A DNA stretch of 64,000 bases from Companilactobacillus nodensis DSM 19682 = JCM 14932 = NBRC 107160. Its GTDB lineage: Bacteria > Bacillota > Bacilli > Lactobacillales > Lactobacillaceae. Within the stretch, counting starts at the first letter, position 1; the number at the start of each line of letters is the position of its first letter. The position numbers were made by a program, and so were the translations under genes. Location of the stretch: positions 1 to 64,000 of the forward strand of contig NZ_BAMN01000010.1 of the NCBI RefSeq assembly GCF_000615905.1, read 5' to 3'. Below, piece by piece: positions 30,371 to 39,331 of this stretch. Under the pieces are notes generated by a model, which saw only the letters and a list, made by a program, of their open reading frames with translations, made no database searches and was not told where the DNA came from.

Positions 30371-30772
30371 TTAATCCATATCCTTATCACTGAATGCCAG
30401 TGGCAAAATTTCTTTGAACGTAAATTCTTTATATTGATTAGTATTGTTAGCCAAGAACACAGTTGCATCGGCTTTCATAAATTCACTCATAACCTGGCGG
30501 CAAGCACCGCAAGGCTTAGACATTTCTGAAGTTCCGTTGACGATTGCTATAGCCTTGATTTCCTTAGCACCTTCAGACACAGACTTGAAGATAGCTGTTC
30601 TTTCAGCACAATTGGTTAATCCATAAGAGGCATTCTCAATATTGCCCCCATCATAGATATTGCCATCATCACATAATATCGCTGCACCAACTGTGTAATT
30701 AGAATAAGGTGCATACGCGTGATCCATTGCCTTGAATGCCATATCAAATAATTCTTGTTCATTAATTTCCAC
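30371..30772 (-). CDS. cdd: Cytidine deaminase
   Basis: Deaminates cytidine and deoxycytidine for pyrimidine salvage. The zinc site is complete: NCAERTAIF (near residue 53, with the catalytic Glu) and [12 protein letters not shown] (near 86). The 133-residue homotetramer-type length is normal. It sits between ybeY and era; dgkA, which is often in this position, is absent. Confidence 0.96.
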   Translation of the reverse strand: MEINEQELFDMAFKAMDHAYAPYSNYTVGAAILCDDGNIYDGGNIENASYGLTNCAERTAIFKSVSEGAKEIKAIAIVNGTSEMSKPCGACRQVMSEFMKADATVFLANNTNQYKEFTFKEILPLAFSDKDMD

Positions 30773-30795
30773 TAGCCCAGTCTCCTATTTAAATA

Positions 30796-31266
30796 CTATT
30801 TTTTCAAACCATAAGCGCTGAGAATTTTTTCTTGCAAACCAATCATGACTTTTTCATCCTCTGGCTTGATGTGGTCATAGCCATTAAGATGCAAAATTCC
30901 ATGAACGATAGTATAGCCTAATTCACGATCAAATGAATGCTCATAATACTTGGCGTGTTCGTCAACGATTTCAACACTGATGAATAAGTCACCCAAGTCG
31001 AGTGGCAAATCAGGAATTTGTGCTTCCAAATAATCAAGTGAATCTTCACCATCATTGATAGCAAAACTGATAACGTCAGTTGCTCTATCAGTATCACGGT
31101 ATTCTTTGTTGATCTCATGAATCTTATCTTTTGTAACAAAGTGGATCGACAATTGAGTATTGTCTTTTAGCTCCAATTTATTAAAGGTAAAACTCACAAT
31201 ATCATTGACCCAATCCTCACGTGCTTGATCAATTAAATTATCATCATTAAAAATTTCTAAATCCAT
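30796..31266 (-). CDS. ybeY: Endoribonuclease YbeY
   Basis: Metal-dependent RNase involved in 16S rRNA 3' maturation and ribosome quality control. The zinc motif HGILHLNGYDH (three histidines in the H-x3-H-x5-H pattern) is near residue 125, and RDTDRATDVISFA near 60 is the family signature. I chose the ATG at 31266 (protein MDLEIFND); an in-frame ATG at 31278 overlaps the phoH stop. 156 residues. Confidence 0.95.
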   Translation of the reverse strand: MDLEIFNDDNLIDQAREDWVNDIVSFTFNKLELKDNTQLSIHFVTKDKIHEINKEYRDTDRATDVISFAINDGEDSLDYLEAQIPDLPLDLGDLFISVEIVDEHAKYYEHSFDRELGYTIVHGILHLNGYDHIKPEDEKVMIGLQEKILSAYGLKK

Positions 31267-31277
31267 GTTAGTCCCCA

Positions 31278-32255
31278 TTACTTTTCAATTTTGTCAGAAT
31301 CATCATACGCGTCAATAATCTCCGCAACAACCGGATGTCTTACAACATCGGCTGATGTGAAATCAACGAACTGAATGTGTGGCAAATTCTTTAAGATCTT
31401 TTGTGCTTGAACCAGACCACTTCGTGCATTACGAGGTAAGTCAATTTGAGAAATATCACCATTTACGATCATCTTTGAATCGAATCCCAAACGAGTTAAG
31501 AACATCTTCATCTGTTCTCTAGTCGTATTCTGAGCCTCATCAAGTATAACAAACGATTCGTCCAGTGTACGACCCCTCATATAAGCTAGTGGAGCAATTT
31601 CGATCACACCACGTTCAATTAGTCGTCCTGTGTGATCAGAGCCTATAATAGCGTATAAAGCGTCATAGATAGGACGTAAATATGGATCAACTTTTTCTTT
31701 CAAGTCACCTGGCAAGAATCCCAGACTTTCACCAGCTTCAACCGCGGGTCTCGTCAAAACGATACGTTTGACAGTACCTTTCTTCAAAGCCGCAACTGCC
31801 ATAACAACAGCTAGATACGTCTTACCAGTACCGGCAGGTCCGATACCGAATGTAATATCGTTGTGATTAATGGCGTTGATGTACTGCCTTTGACCAAAGT
31901 TTCTCACTCGAACAGGTTTACCACTGAAGTCCCTGATCAACTCAGTCTTGTACAAATCTTCAAAGTAATCTAACGTTCCACGTTCAACCATCTTCATACC
32001 GCTGACGATGTCGGCTGAACCTAACCCAATGCCGCTCTCGATCAGTTTGACCAGCTTAACGACCAATGTGTAGGCTTTGTTGACATTATCTTCATCACCA
32101 GTAATATCAAGTTCTTCTCCGAAAGCATGAACCTTGACGTCCATCCCCTCTTCGATCAACTTCAGATTGCTATCATTAACACCAAAAAGACTGACTGCAT
32201 CTTGTGGATTCTTAATATGAATGCTCTTTTTAAATTGCTCTTTGTTTTCTGCCAA
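31278..32255 (-). CDS. phoH: PhoH-family ATPase (PhoL/YbeZ)
   Basis: P-loop ATPase thought to act with YbeY in RNA metabolism. Walker A GPAGTGKT is near residue 135, Walker B FVILDEAQNTT near 230; the N-terminal KH-like part precedes them. The TTG at 32255 stands eleven bases behind AGGAGG and gives MAENKEQ; a GTG three codons earlier is only two bases from the site. 325 residues. Confidence 0.94.
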   Translation of the reverse strand: MAENKEQFKKSIHIKNPQDAVSLFGVNDSNLKLIEEGMDVKVHAFGEELDITGDEDNVNKAYTLVVKLVKLIESGIGLGSADIVSGMKMVERGTLDYFEDLYKTELIRDFSGKPVRVRNFGQRQYINAINHNDITFGIGPAGTGKTYLAVVMAVAALKKGTVKRIVLTRPAVEAGESLGFLPGDLKEKVDPYLRPIYDALYAIIGSDHTGRLIERGVIEIAPLAYMRGRTLDESFVILDEAQNTTREQMKMFLTRLGFDSKMIVNGDISQIDLPRNARSGLVQAQKILKNLPHIQFVDFTSADVVRHPVVAEIIDAYDDSDKIEK

Positions 32256-32319
32256 TAAACACACATCCTCCTATTATTACTTGAATGATAGCACACGAAT
32301 GTAAATTTTTCGTAAAAAA

Positions 32320-32348
32320 AAGGTTAAAACATAAAATGTTTTAACCTT
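32320..32348 (-). terminator. Intrinsic terminator of rpsU
   Basis: Perfect 13-base-pair hairpin AAGGTTAAAACAT/ATGTTTTAACCTT with a three-base loop and a T8 run on the minus strand, directly after rpsU. Confidence 0.95.
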
Positions 32349-32355
32349 AATCTTA

Positions 32356-32538
32356 TTAACGACGTTTCTTGTTACGCTTACGAGCGGCCTCTGATTTTAA
32401 CTTTTTCTTAACACTAGGCTTTTCGTAGAACTCGCGTTTTCTATATTCTTGAAGTGTACCACTTTTTGAAACAGAACGTTTAAAACGACGAAGAGCATCA
32501 TCGAGCGACTCATTTTCATGAACGACAGTTTTTGACAT
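32356..32538 (-). CDS. rpsU: 30S ribosomal protein S21
   Basis: Small basic ribosomal protein of 60 residues: [22 protein letters not shown], then [17 protein letters not shown] and the basic tail ARKRNKKRR. The ATG at 32538 follows AAGGAGGG. It heads the block with its own strong terminator, so it is mostly expressed alone. Confidence 0.97.
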   Translation of the reverse strand: MSKTVVHENESLDDALRRFKRSVSKSGTLQEYRKREFYEKPSVKKKLKSEAARKRNKKRR

Positions 32539-32660
32539 ATGATATCCCTCCTTCCGCTTTATACGTAACTGCTCTATTTCTTTCACAGCTCATATGTTAT
32601 TATAACAAAAAGAGTTCAATGTTCAAACATTTTTCGATATTTTTTTTAGGAGGAATTATT

Positions 32661-33482
32661 ATGACTCAAAAAATAGATGTTTTTGCTTTATCAGATTCCG
32701 CTGGAGAGACCGCTGTACGTGTTGCTAACGCTGCGTTTGCACAGTTTCCAGATATAGAAACTGTCTATACAAAATATCCGTTTGTAAAAAATGATAAGCA
32801 CTTAACTGAGATACTGGAACTTGCCAAACAAAAAAAGGCAATTGTTTTGCACACAATTGTATCAAAAGAACTCTGCAATATCATCAATGGCTTTTGTCAA
32901 GGCAACGGATTGACCTACTATGATATCCTAAATCCTATCATTGGAACATTCTCACAAATGGTTCACCAAGAACCACTCCGTAAGAAGGGTATCATTCATA
33001 ACTTGGACGATGAATACTTCGACATGATCTCTGCGATGGAATTCACCGTTTCAAATGATGATGGACAAAACCCTAAGGGATTGCTTGAAGCTGACTTAGT
33101 CCTACTAGGCATTTCTAGAACTTCTAAGACACCTTTGTCACTCTACCTAGCCAATCGTAACATCAAGGTAGCAAACCTTCCTATCGTCCCTACAGCTACA
33201 ATTCCTGATGAACTGTGGCACGTAGATAAATCCAAGATCGTTGGATTAACAAATGATATGAACGTTCTATTAAAGATTCGTCGTCAAAGAATGATCGCCT
33301 ACGGACTTGATCCTGACACGACCTATTCCGAAGAGGGAGAAATCAAAAAAGAACTAGATTACTCCAATGAATTATATGCTAAACTCGGTTGTCCTGTAAT
33401 CAATACGGCTGATCGTTCAATTGAAGAGACAGCAGCACTGATAATGGAAAAACTACAAATTAATGGTTATAAAAGAGGCTAA
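32661..33482 (+). CDS. ppsR: Pyruvate, phosphate dikinase regulatory protein (kinase/phosphorylase)
   Basis: DUF299-family bifunctional enzyme that uses ADP to phosphorylate and inactivate, and phosphate to reactivate, pyruvate phosphate dikinase or PEP synthase. The start FALSDSAGETA and the P-loop-like LGISRTSKTPLSLYLAN (near residue 150) are diagnostic. The ATG at 32661 follows AGGAGGA at 32649-32655; 273 residues. No dikinase gene lies in the window. Divergent from rpsU, convergent with nfo. Confidence 0.94.
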   Translation: MTQKIDVFALSDSAGETAVRVANAAFAQFPDIETVYTKYPFVKNDKHLTEILELAKQKKAIVLHTIVSKELCNIINGFCQGNGLTYYDILNPIIGTFSQMVHQEPLRKKGIIHNLDDEYFDMISAMEFTVSNDDGQNPKGLLEADLVLLGISRTSKTPLSLYLANRNIKVANLPIVPTATIPDELWHVDKSKIVGLTNDMNVLLKIRRQRMIAYGLDPDTTYSEEGEIKKELDYSNELYAKLGCPVINTADRSIEETAALIMEKLQINGYKRG

Positions 33483-33499
33483 TCCTTATGGATTAGCCT
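33476..33499. terminator. Shared bidirectional terminator of ppsR and nfo
   Basis: Perfect ten-base-pair hairpin AGGCTAATCC/GGATTAGCCT with a TTAT loop, flanked by A and T runs; it contains both stop codons. Confidence 0.85.
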
Positions 33500-34388
33500 T
33501 TATTAGTCTATTCTTCATTTCTGGATCAAATTTCTGTTCACGCAACATATCGATTTCGGCCTTGAAAGGTGCGATCCCCTTCTTGTCGTTTTCATCACGC
33601 TTAACGTAAGGAGTCTCCATGATCTTAGGGATGTCCTCAAGCTGTGGATGGTGTGCAACATAATTCAAAGCATCGAATCCAATCGTACCAAAGCCAATAT
33701 CATCGTGACGATCTTTGTGTGATCCACGTTCATTCTTCGAGTCATTCAGATGGATCACTGACAATCTATCGAGACCAACAATGTGATCAAATTCATTCAG
33801 GACACCATCGAAGTCGTTTTTAACATCATAACCTGCATCACTCATGTGGCAAGTGTCCATTGTAACTGATAACTTATCGTTATTCTGACAATGATCAAAA
33901 ATATAAGCTAGTTGCTCGAAGTTGATTCCAACTTCTGTACCTTTACCAGCCATCGTTTCGATTGCGACACTGACCTTTTGATCAGGCAAGATTGCTTTGT
34001 CCAATGATTGAGCAATTTGTAGAAGTGCCTTCTCAGGTCCTTGATTCAAATGTGCACCCGGGTGAAAACTGATAGCTTCGATTCCTAAGGCATCAGCACG
34101 TTCAAACTCATCATGCATAAAAGAGATTCCAAAAGGTAGTTTCTCCGGTTTAACAGTGTTCCCAAGATTTACAATATAAGGTGCATGACCAATAACATGG
34201 TCAATGCCATACAACTCAAGTAGACGCTTGCCTTCAGGAATATTCATTTCTGAAACATCCTTACGACGAGTGTTCTGCGGTGCACCTGTAAAAATCATCA
34301 TAGCATTGGCACCATAAATGTGTGCTTCTTTAGCTGAACCCGCCAACATGCTTGGTGCTTTCATTGCAACATGTGATCCGATTATCAT
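33486..34388 (-). CDS. nfo: Endonuclease IV (AP endonuclease)
   Basis: Zinc-dependent AP endonuclease of base excision repair. The 300-residue TIM barrel shows GSHVAMKAPSML at the start and metal ligands in NLGNTV, SFHPGAH, ETMAGKGTEVG, TCHMSDAGYD (near 185), and VIHLNDSKNERGSHKDRHDDIG (in part) with the D-x-H ligands. ATG at 34388, one codon after a TTG, behind AGAGGG. Confidence 0.95.
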   Translation of the reverse strand: MIIGSHVAMKAPSMLAGSAKEAHIYGANAMMIFTGAPQNTRRKDVSEMNIPEGKRLLELYGIDHVIGHAPYIVNLGNTVKPEKLPFGISFMHDEFERADALGIEAISFHPGAHLNQGPEKALLQIAQSLDKAILPDQKVSVAIETMAGKGTEVGINFEQLAYIFDHCQNNDKLSVTMDTCHMSDAGYDVKNDFDGVLNEFDHIVGLDRLSVIHLNDSKNERGSHKDRHDDIGFGTIGFDALNYVAHHPQLEDIPKIMETPYVKRDENDKKGIAPFKAEIDMLREQKFDPEMKNRLIKANP

Positions 34389-34405
34389 CAAAATAACCCT
34401 CTCTT

Positions 34406-35285
34406 CTAATAGATATGTTTCTGATAGAACCTACCTAATATCTTAACAGTATCGGTGACACTAACAAAGGCATGTGGATCTGATAATGTCATAGCTGTCT
34501 CCAGGTCATTCAATTCAGCACGAGAAATGACAGTGAACAAGATAGTCTTCTCCTCATGCTTGAAGGCACCTTCAGCATCATGAACGATGGTAATACCACG
34601 ACGCATCTCACTTTGAATTTCTTTAATGACATATTTTGGCTTCGATGTAACGATCATAACTTGAAGTTTTTGATCCTTGTTATAGATCATATCAATAACT
34701 TGGCCATTTATAAAAAATACTTATAGCACTGTATAAGGCGTGTACCCAGCCGAACAAGAAGCCCGCGCAGGCAATGATAAACAGATTAAACATAATGTTA
34801 ATCGTTCCAACACTCTTACCAGTTTTTTTACGTAAAATAATACCAACAATATCTATTCCACCAGTTGAAATTCCATTACGCAATGCCATACCTGTACCAA
34901 AACCATTGGCGACCGCACCAAAAATAGCGCAGACCAATGGATCAGCTGTTATTTTAGCGGTTGGGAAGAAATGCATCATCAATGATGCAAAGGCTACGGC
35001 AATAATTGTGAAAACCGTAAAATTATGGTCGATCTTCCTCCAAGCCAAAACAAACAGCGGTGCATTAAACGCAAAGTACATTACCGCAGTTGAAATATGG
35101 AATGGGAACCAGCGCTCACTAATAGTTGAGATCAACTGAGCGGCACCAGTTACACCTGAACCGTATATTCCTCCGGGTGTCCAAAACATATTAACCGCGA
35201 TCGATACTGCAATTGAATATAGAAACGCAACTGATATTTTGGATAAGTTCTGATGTCTTTCAATCAGCTTATCTATTTCATCCAT
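34406..35285 (-). pseudogene. YitT-family membrane protein, one frameshift
   Basis: DUF161/DUF2179 protein: five or six membrane helices in residues 20-195, with the typical NGISTGGIDIVGIILRKKTGKS (in part) glycine-rich stretch, then a cytosolic DUF2179 domain (TSKPKYVIKEIQSEMRRG...) of the cyclic-nucleotide-like fold. The frame breaks in the A6 run at 34712-34717 (plus strand); five bases read IFINGQVIDMIYNKDQ and join the halves. Function not established for the family. An ATG at 35285 starts it. Confidence 0.88.
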
Positions 35286-35348
35286 TTAAATTACTCCTAA
35301 TAACGAATTTACCCTAATTATATTAGCACAAATCGATATTAAATCAGC

Positions 35349-35867
35349 TTAATTCCAATGTTTTTCGATGAAATCTGCTCTTCCACCGCTTTCTTCCAAT
35401 TCGTATCTTGCCGGATTCTTCTTATAAAACTCTTGGTGATATTCATCGGCAGCATAAAATGGTTCAACTGGAAGAATTTCAGTAACAATTGGATCATCGA
35501 ATTTTTCCGCGTCAGCTAGGGCTTTTTTAGACTCTTCAGCAATAGTTTTTTCAGAATCATCTCCGTAATAAATTACAGGACGGTAATTGTCCCCACGGTC
35601 TTGGAATTGGCCACCAGCATCGGTTGGGTCAGTAACTTGCCAATAAGTATCGACAAGTTGTCTATATGAAACTTTGTCAGCATCATAAGTTATTTCAACA
35701 GCTTCCGTATGTCCAGTTGTACCCGTGCAAACTTGTTCATATGTGGGATTGGGAACATGACCACCTGTGAAACCAGAAACAACTTTAATGATTCCAGGCT
35801 GTTCGTCAAATGGTTTAACCATGCACCAAAAACAACCTCCAGCAAATACAGCTTTTTTCTCGTTCAT
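35349..35867 (-). CDS. msrA: Peptide methionine sulfoxide reductase MsrA
   Basis: Reduces the S epimer of methionine sulfoxide in proteins. GGCFWCM (catalytic cysteine, residues 10-16) and the segment [19 protein letters not shown] are typical; length 172. It starts at the last base of msrB, so both are co-translated, with msrB first. Confidence 0.96.
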   Translation of the reverse strand: MNEKKAVFAGGCFWCMVKPFDEQPGIIKVVSGFTGGHVPNPTYEQVCTGTTGHTEAVEITYDADKVSYRQLVDTYWQVTDPTDAGGQFQDRGDNYRPVIYYGDDSEKTIAEESKKALADAEKFDDPIVTEILPVEPFYAADEYHQEFYKKNPARYELEESGGRADFIEKHWN

Positions 35868-36307
35868 TATTTATTCCCCTCTTCAACATATTTCTTATAA
35901 TCTGAATAACCCTTTTCGTCCATCTCTTCATATGGGATAAACTTCAAGGCAGCTGAATTGATACAATATCTCAATCCACCAAGTTCTTGGGGACCATCAT
36001 TAAAGACATGGCCAAGATGCGAACCAGCATCCCCACTAGTTACTTCAGTACGTTCATGTCCCGTTCTCAAATCAGTGCTTTCTTTAAGTTGTGTGATAGG
36101 TTGACTAAATGATGGCCAACCACAACCTGCATCGAATTTATGAGCTGATGAAAACAAGGGTTCACCACTTGCAATATCAACATAGATACCCTTTTTATAA
36201 AAATCATCATATTCACCAGTAAATGGCATTTCGGTTCCACGATTTTGAGTTACATCTAATTGTTCATCAGTTAGACCCTCAAGATTCTTCTTGTATTCCT
36301 TCTCCAA
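35867..36307 (-). CDS. msrB: Peptide methionine sulfoxide reductase MsrB
   Basis: Reduces the R epimer of methionine sulfoxide. [10 protein letters not shown] near residue 62, [12 protein letters not shown] near 97 and [13 protein letters not shown] with the catalytic cysteine at the end are conserved. The structural-zinc CxxC pairs are missing, as in the zinc-free subgroup. 146 residues; operon with msrA. Confidence 0.95.
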   Translation of the reverse strand: MEKEYKKNLEGLTDEQLDVTQNRGTEMPFTGEYDDFYKKGIYVDIASGEPLFSSAHKFDAGCGWPSFSQPITQLKESTDLRTGHERTEVTSGDAGSHLGHVFNDGPQELGGLRYCINSAALKFIPYEEMDEKGYSDYKKYVEEGNK

Positions 36308-36401
36308 TTAAATCACTCCTAGTCATAGCGTATGTCTATAAGTATACGCAACTTATAAACCATTTCTAGAAAATTGCTCATAAAAATTAAAATCAAATTA
36401 G

Positions 36402-36459
36402 TAAAAAAAGCGCCACAGAATTGTTCATTCTGCAGCGTCTTTAATTTATTATTAATTTA
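36402..36459. repeat. Direct repeat copy A, terminator of mazF
   Basis: 58 bases matching 37154-37211 at 56 positions in the same orientation. It holds a hairpin (GCGCCACAGAAT / ATTCTGCAGCGT) and a T7 run on the minus strand and begins at the mazF stop codon, so it is the mazEF terminator. Confidence 0.9.
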
Positions 36460-36807
36460 TAAAAATTGTTTTATTACTTCACTTATTTTGTTCATTTGTG
36501 CCGTACCAATTTGAGCTGATACATCACTGTTAATTCTGATTCTGGGATCAACTGCACGCAGATGTTGCAATAATGCTGTTCCTTCAATATTCTTAGCTTT
36601 GATTGTTTCAAATAAAGGTGAATCAAGATACTTAGGATCACTCCTATACTTTGACGACGAGCTAATGGGAACAATCAATACAGTATTGAAATACTTATTA
36701 TAATTATCATTACTTACAATTATGCACGGACGTTTTTTCTTAGGTTCAGTTCCTTTTGCGGGTTCTAGATCGACAAAAAAAATTTCACCTTGTTTGTATT
36801 TTTTCAA
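36457..36807 (-). CDS. mazF: MazF-type mRNA interferase toxin
   Basis: Sequence-specific endoribonuclease that halts translation when freed from its antitoxin. The 116 residues show the PemK/MazF start GEIFFVDLEPAKGTEPKKKRP with the catalytic arginine, then CIIVSNDNYN and TVLIVPISSS with the catalytic threonine/serine region, and the late QHLRAVDPRI. Overlaps mazE by four bases (ATGA), the typical toxin-antitoxin coupling. Confidence 0.9.
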   Translation of the reverse strand: MKKYKQGEIFFVDLEPAKGTEPKKKRPCIIVSNDNYNKYFNTVLIVPISSSSKYRSDPKYLDSPLFETIKAKNIEGTALLQHLRAVDPRIRINSDVSAQIGTAQMNKISEVIKQFL

Positions 36808-37067
36808 TCAATTACCTCCACACCAACATCTTCACCCCAATCAATCTCCGGTGTTGATAAATTTCCATATTTCTTTTCTTGCTCTTTTACAACTGACCAC
36901 AAATCATTTTTGCTTTTAATTACAACTTCACCATTATCTTTAGTTACAAATTCAACATTATCATGTTTTTTTAAATTTAACTTTGTGCGTATTTCCTTAG
37001 GTATAGTAATTTGATTCTTTGAGGTTACCTTTGCAACAACCACATTTTCACGATTCTTAACATCCAT
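36804..37067 (-). CDS. mazE: MazE-like AbrB-type antitoxin
   Basis: Antitoxin and autorepressor of the pair, 87 residues. Residues 10-50 are a SpoVT/AbrB swapped-hairpin DNA-binding domain (AKVTSKNQITIPKEIRTKLNL). The acidic C-terminus (DLWSVVKEQEKKYGNLSTPEIDWGEDVG) should bind the toxin. Directly upstream is a promoter surrounded by a symmetrical four-box operator. Confidence 0.85.
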   Translation of the reverse strand: MDVKNRENVVVAKVTSKNQITIPKEIRTKLNLKKHDNVEFVTKDNGEVVIKSKNDLWSVVKEQEKKYGNLSTPEIDWGEDVGVEVID

Positions 37068-37077
37068 AATTTACTCC

Positions 37078-37136
37078 TCCTTACTATTCCTTACTTTGAG
37101 TATAGACACATCACCGTCGTAAGGCAAATGTAAGGA
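37078..37136 (-). promoter_or_regulatory. mazEF promoter inside a four-box nested palindrome
   Basis: Minus-strand promoter TTGCCT (37127-37122), 17-base spacer, TATACT (37104-37099). Two TCCTTAC boxes (37078-37084, 37088-37094) face two GTAAGG(C/A) boxes (37119-37125, 37130-37136); both pairs share the centre at 37107. Box spacing of 10-11 bases puts all four on one DNA face. The box nearest the gene includes part of the ribosome binding site. Confidence 0.75.
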
Positions 37137-37153
37137 ATCAAAAATCCAACTAT

Positions 37154-37211
37154 TAAAAAAGGCGCCACAGAATTGTTCATTCTGCAGCGTCTTTAATTTA
37201 TTGTTAATTTA
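37154..37211. repeat. Direct repeat copy B, terminator of the immunity gene
   Basis: Same 58-base unit as 36402-36459, with two differences (37161 and 37203). It begins at the stop codon of the immunity gene and contains the same hairpin and T-run. Confidence 0.9.
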
Positions 37212-37523
37212 AAATTGAGCTCTAGGATCAGTTGGCCCTATCGGTGAACCTGCAAATCCTTCCGTTCGTGCCAACATCGTCAACTTCTTCAGTCGATTCC
37301 AATTAGCTTGATCAAGTTTTGACTTACCGGATACATTGGCTAACAAAATTCCATTGACTGTTTTAGAAGCAATTATTTGTGGTGCACTCTTCTTTTCACT
37401 TAAATAAGTGCCAGCAGTCATCAGAGTCTTAAGAATTTGTGGATCAGTGTCAGTGTTTTTTGATAAAGAATTATACATTTCATCGACAATTTCAAAAACC
37501 TGTTCATCAACTGATTTTTTCAT
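37209..37523 (-). CDS. Bacteriocin immunity protein, enterocin-A immunity type
   Basis: A 104-residue helical protein resembling immunity proteins of class IIa bacteriocins (EntA_Immun family): small, no membrane helix, helical N-terminal part (EQVFEIVDEMYNSL) and the central TLMTAGTYLSEKK stretch. Such proteins protect the mannose-PTS receptor complex from pediocin-like peptides. No bacteriocin or exporter gene is near, so it is an orphan immunity gene. It follows aspS by 32 bases behind AAAGGAG and may ride on the hisS-aspS transcript. Confidence 0.78.
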   Translation of the reverse strand: MKKSVDEQVFEIVDEMYNSLSKNTDTDPQILKTLMTAGTYLSEKKSAPQIIASKTVNGILLANVSGKSKLDQANWNRLKKLTMLARTEGFAGSPIGPTDPRAQF

Positions 37524-37555
37524 GTTCGATTACTCTCCTTTAAAGCTGTCAAGCA

Positions 37556-39325
37556 TTATTCTTTATTTGATTTTGAAACTTCAATACCAAGATCAACAAG
37601 TTGGTTGTCAGCAACTGGTCTTGGAGCATGTGTCATTGGTTCTGTAGCATTTGAATTCTTAGGGAATGCAATCACGTCACGGATATTATCTTTACCAGCT
37701 AGTAACATGGCAAATCTATCCAACCCAATAGCCAAACCACCATGTGGTGGGCAACCGTATTGCAAGGCATCTAATAAGAAACCAAACTGTTCATAGGCTT
37801 TTTCTTTAGTGAATTCCAAAGCTTTGAGCATCTTTTCTTGAATCTTGTAATCATGAATACGAATTGATCCACCACCAAGTTCGTAACCGTTAAGAACGAT
37901 ATCGTAACTTTGAGCGTAAGCCTTGTGTGGATCTTCGTCCAAGTAGTGAACATCTTCTTCATTAGGCATTGTGAATGGGTGATGAGCAGCTGTCCAACGT
38001 TGGATACCTTCGTCATACTCAAACAATGGCCAGTTAACAACCCATGTGAAGGCAAATTCATTAGGATCATATAAGTTCAAGTTCTTGGCGATGTCAGTAC
38101 GTAAGTAACCTAGTGCATCAGCAACGACCTTCTTCTTGTCAGCAACGAATAATACTAAATCATTGTTTTCAAGACCAAGACGTTCAACCAAGGCATCATG
38201 TTGTTCAGTAATAAACTTGGCAACTGGTCCAGTAATCTTATCGTCATTGTATTTAAGCCAAGCAAGACCCTTAGCACCAAAGCGCTTGATGTATTCTTGA
38301 TATTCTTCAATATTCTTTCTTGAATACTTATCAGCATTATTTTTGACAACGATTGCCTTAACTTGGCCGCCATTGTCAATTGTTCCCTTGAAGACTTTGA
38401 ATTCAGTGTCTTTGAAGACATCGTTCAAGTCTTGTAGTTCCATACCAAAACGAATATCAGGTTTGTCAGAACCATAACGAGCCATAGCGTCATCCCAGTC
38501 AATTCTTGGGAATGGCAATTTAACATCGATACCCTTTTCGTCTTTCATAACACGGGCAATAAGTCCTTCTGTCACTGTTTGAATCTCTTCAGCTGACATA
38601 AAGCTCATTTCCAAATCGATTTGAGTAAATTCTGGTTGACGGTCTCCACGAAGATCTTCATCACGGAAACAGTGAGCCAATTGATAGTAACGGTCAAATC
38701 CACCGACCATCAATAGTTGCTTAAATAATTGTGGTGATTGTGGTAAGGCGAAGAAATGTCCAGGATATACACGTGAAGGAACAAGATAATCACGAGCACC
38801 TTCTGGAGTTGAAGGTGTCAAATTTGGTGTTTCAATATCGATGAAACCATTGTCGTATAAGTATTCATGTACTGAATGCTTGATTTGAGCACGTGTACGG
38901 ATAGCACTTTGCATCTCCGGTCTACGTAGATCAAGATAACGGTACTTCAACTTTGTTTCTTCAGAAGCATCAACATCATCAACAATTTCAAATGGTGGTG
39001 TGATCGACTTGTTTAGTACTTCAACTGTTTCAACGACAACTTCAACTTTACCAGTTGGGATGTTCTCGTTAATAGCACTTTCGTCACGTAATCTAACTGT
39101 ACCAATAACATTGATAACATATTCTGAACGCAATGATTCAGCTGTTTCTAATGCTTCTTTGTGATCAGTATTAAATACCAATTGTACGAAACCCTTGTAA
39201 TCTCTGAGATCAACGAAGATCAATCCACCAAGGTCACGACGTTTTTGAACCCATCCATCTAAAGAAACTTTTTTGCCAACATACTCTTCAGTAATGCTGC
39301 CACAGTAATCTGTTCTTTCTTGCAT
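37556..39325 (-). CDS. aspS: Aspartyl-tRNA synthetase
   Basis: Class IIb synthetase charging tRNA-Asp. The N-terminal anticodon-binding OB domain (about 1-105), catalytic core with [12 protein letters not shown] (near 195) and [18 protein letters not shown] (motif 2, near 220), the bacterial insertion GAD domain (about 290-420), and motif 3 [13 protein letters not shown] near 530 are all intact. 589 residues. Follows hisS by 6 bases under the same T-box leader. Confidence 0.97.
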   Translation of the reverse strand: MQERTDYCGSITEEYVGKKVSLDGWVQKRRDLGGLIFVDLRDYKGFVQLVFNTDHKEALETAESLRSEYVINVIGTVRLRDESAINENIPTGKVEVVVETVEVLNKSITPPFEIVDDVDASEETKLKYRYLDLRRPEMQSAIRTRAQIKHSVHEYLYDNGFIDIETPNLTPSTPEGARDYLVPSRVYPGHFFALPQSPQLFKQLLMVGGFDRYYQLAHCFRDEDLRGDRQPEFTQIDLEMSFMSAEEIQTVTEGLIARVMKDEKGIDVKLPFPRIDWDDAMARYGSDKPDIRFGMELQDLNDVFKDTEFKVFKGTIDNGGQVKAIVVKNNADKYSRKNIEEYQEYIKRFGAKGLAWLKYNDDKITGPVAKFITEQHDALVERLGLENNDLVLFVADKKKVVADALGYLRTDIAKNLNLYDPNEFAFTWVVNWPLFEYDEGIQRWTAAHHPFTMPNEEDVHYLDEDPHKAYAQSYDIVLNGYELGGGSIRIHDYKIQEKMLKALEFTKEKAYEQFGFLLDALQYGCPPHGGLAIGLDRFAMLLAGKDNIRDVIAFPKNSNATEPMTHAPRPVADNQLVDLGIEVSKSNKE

Positions 39326-39331
39326 ATTTGC

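Noticed and set aside
36402-37211. Insertion sequence or transposon carrying mazEF.
   Set aside because: The bounding repeats are direct, coincide with terminators, and no transposase or inverted ends are present.
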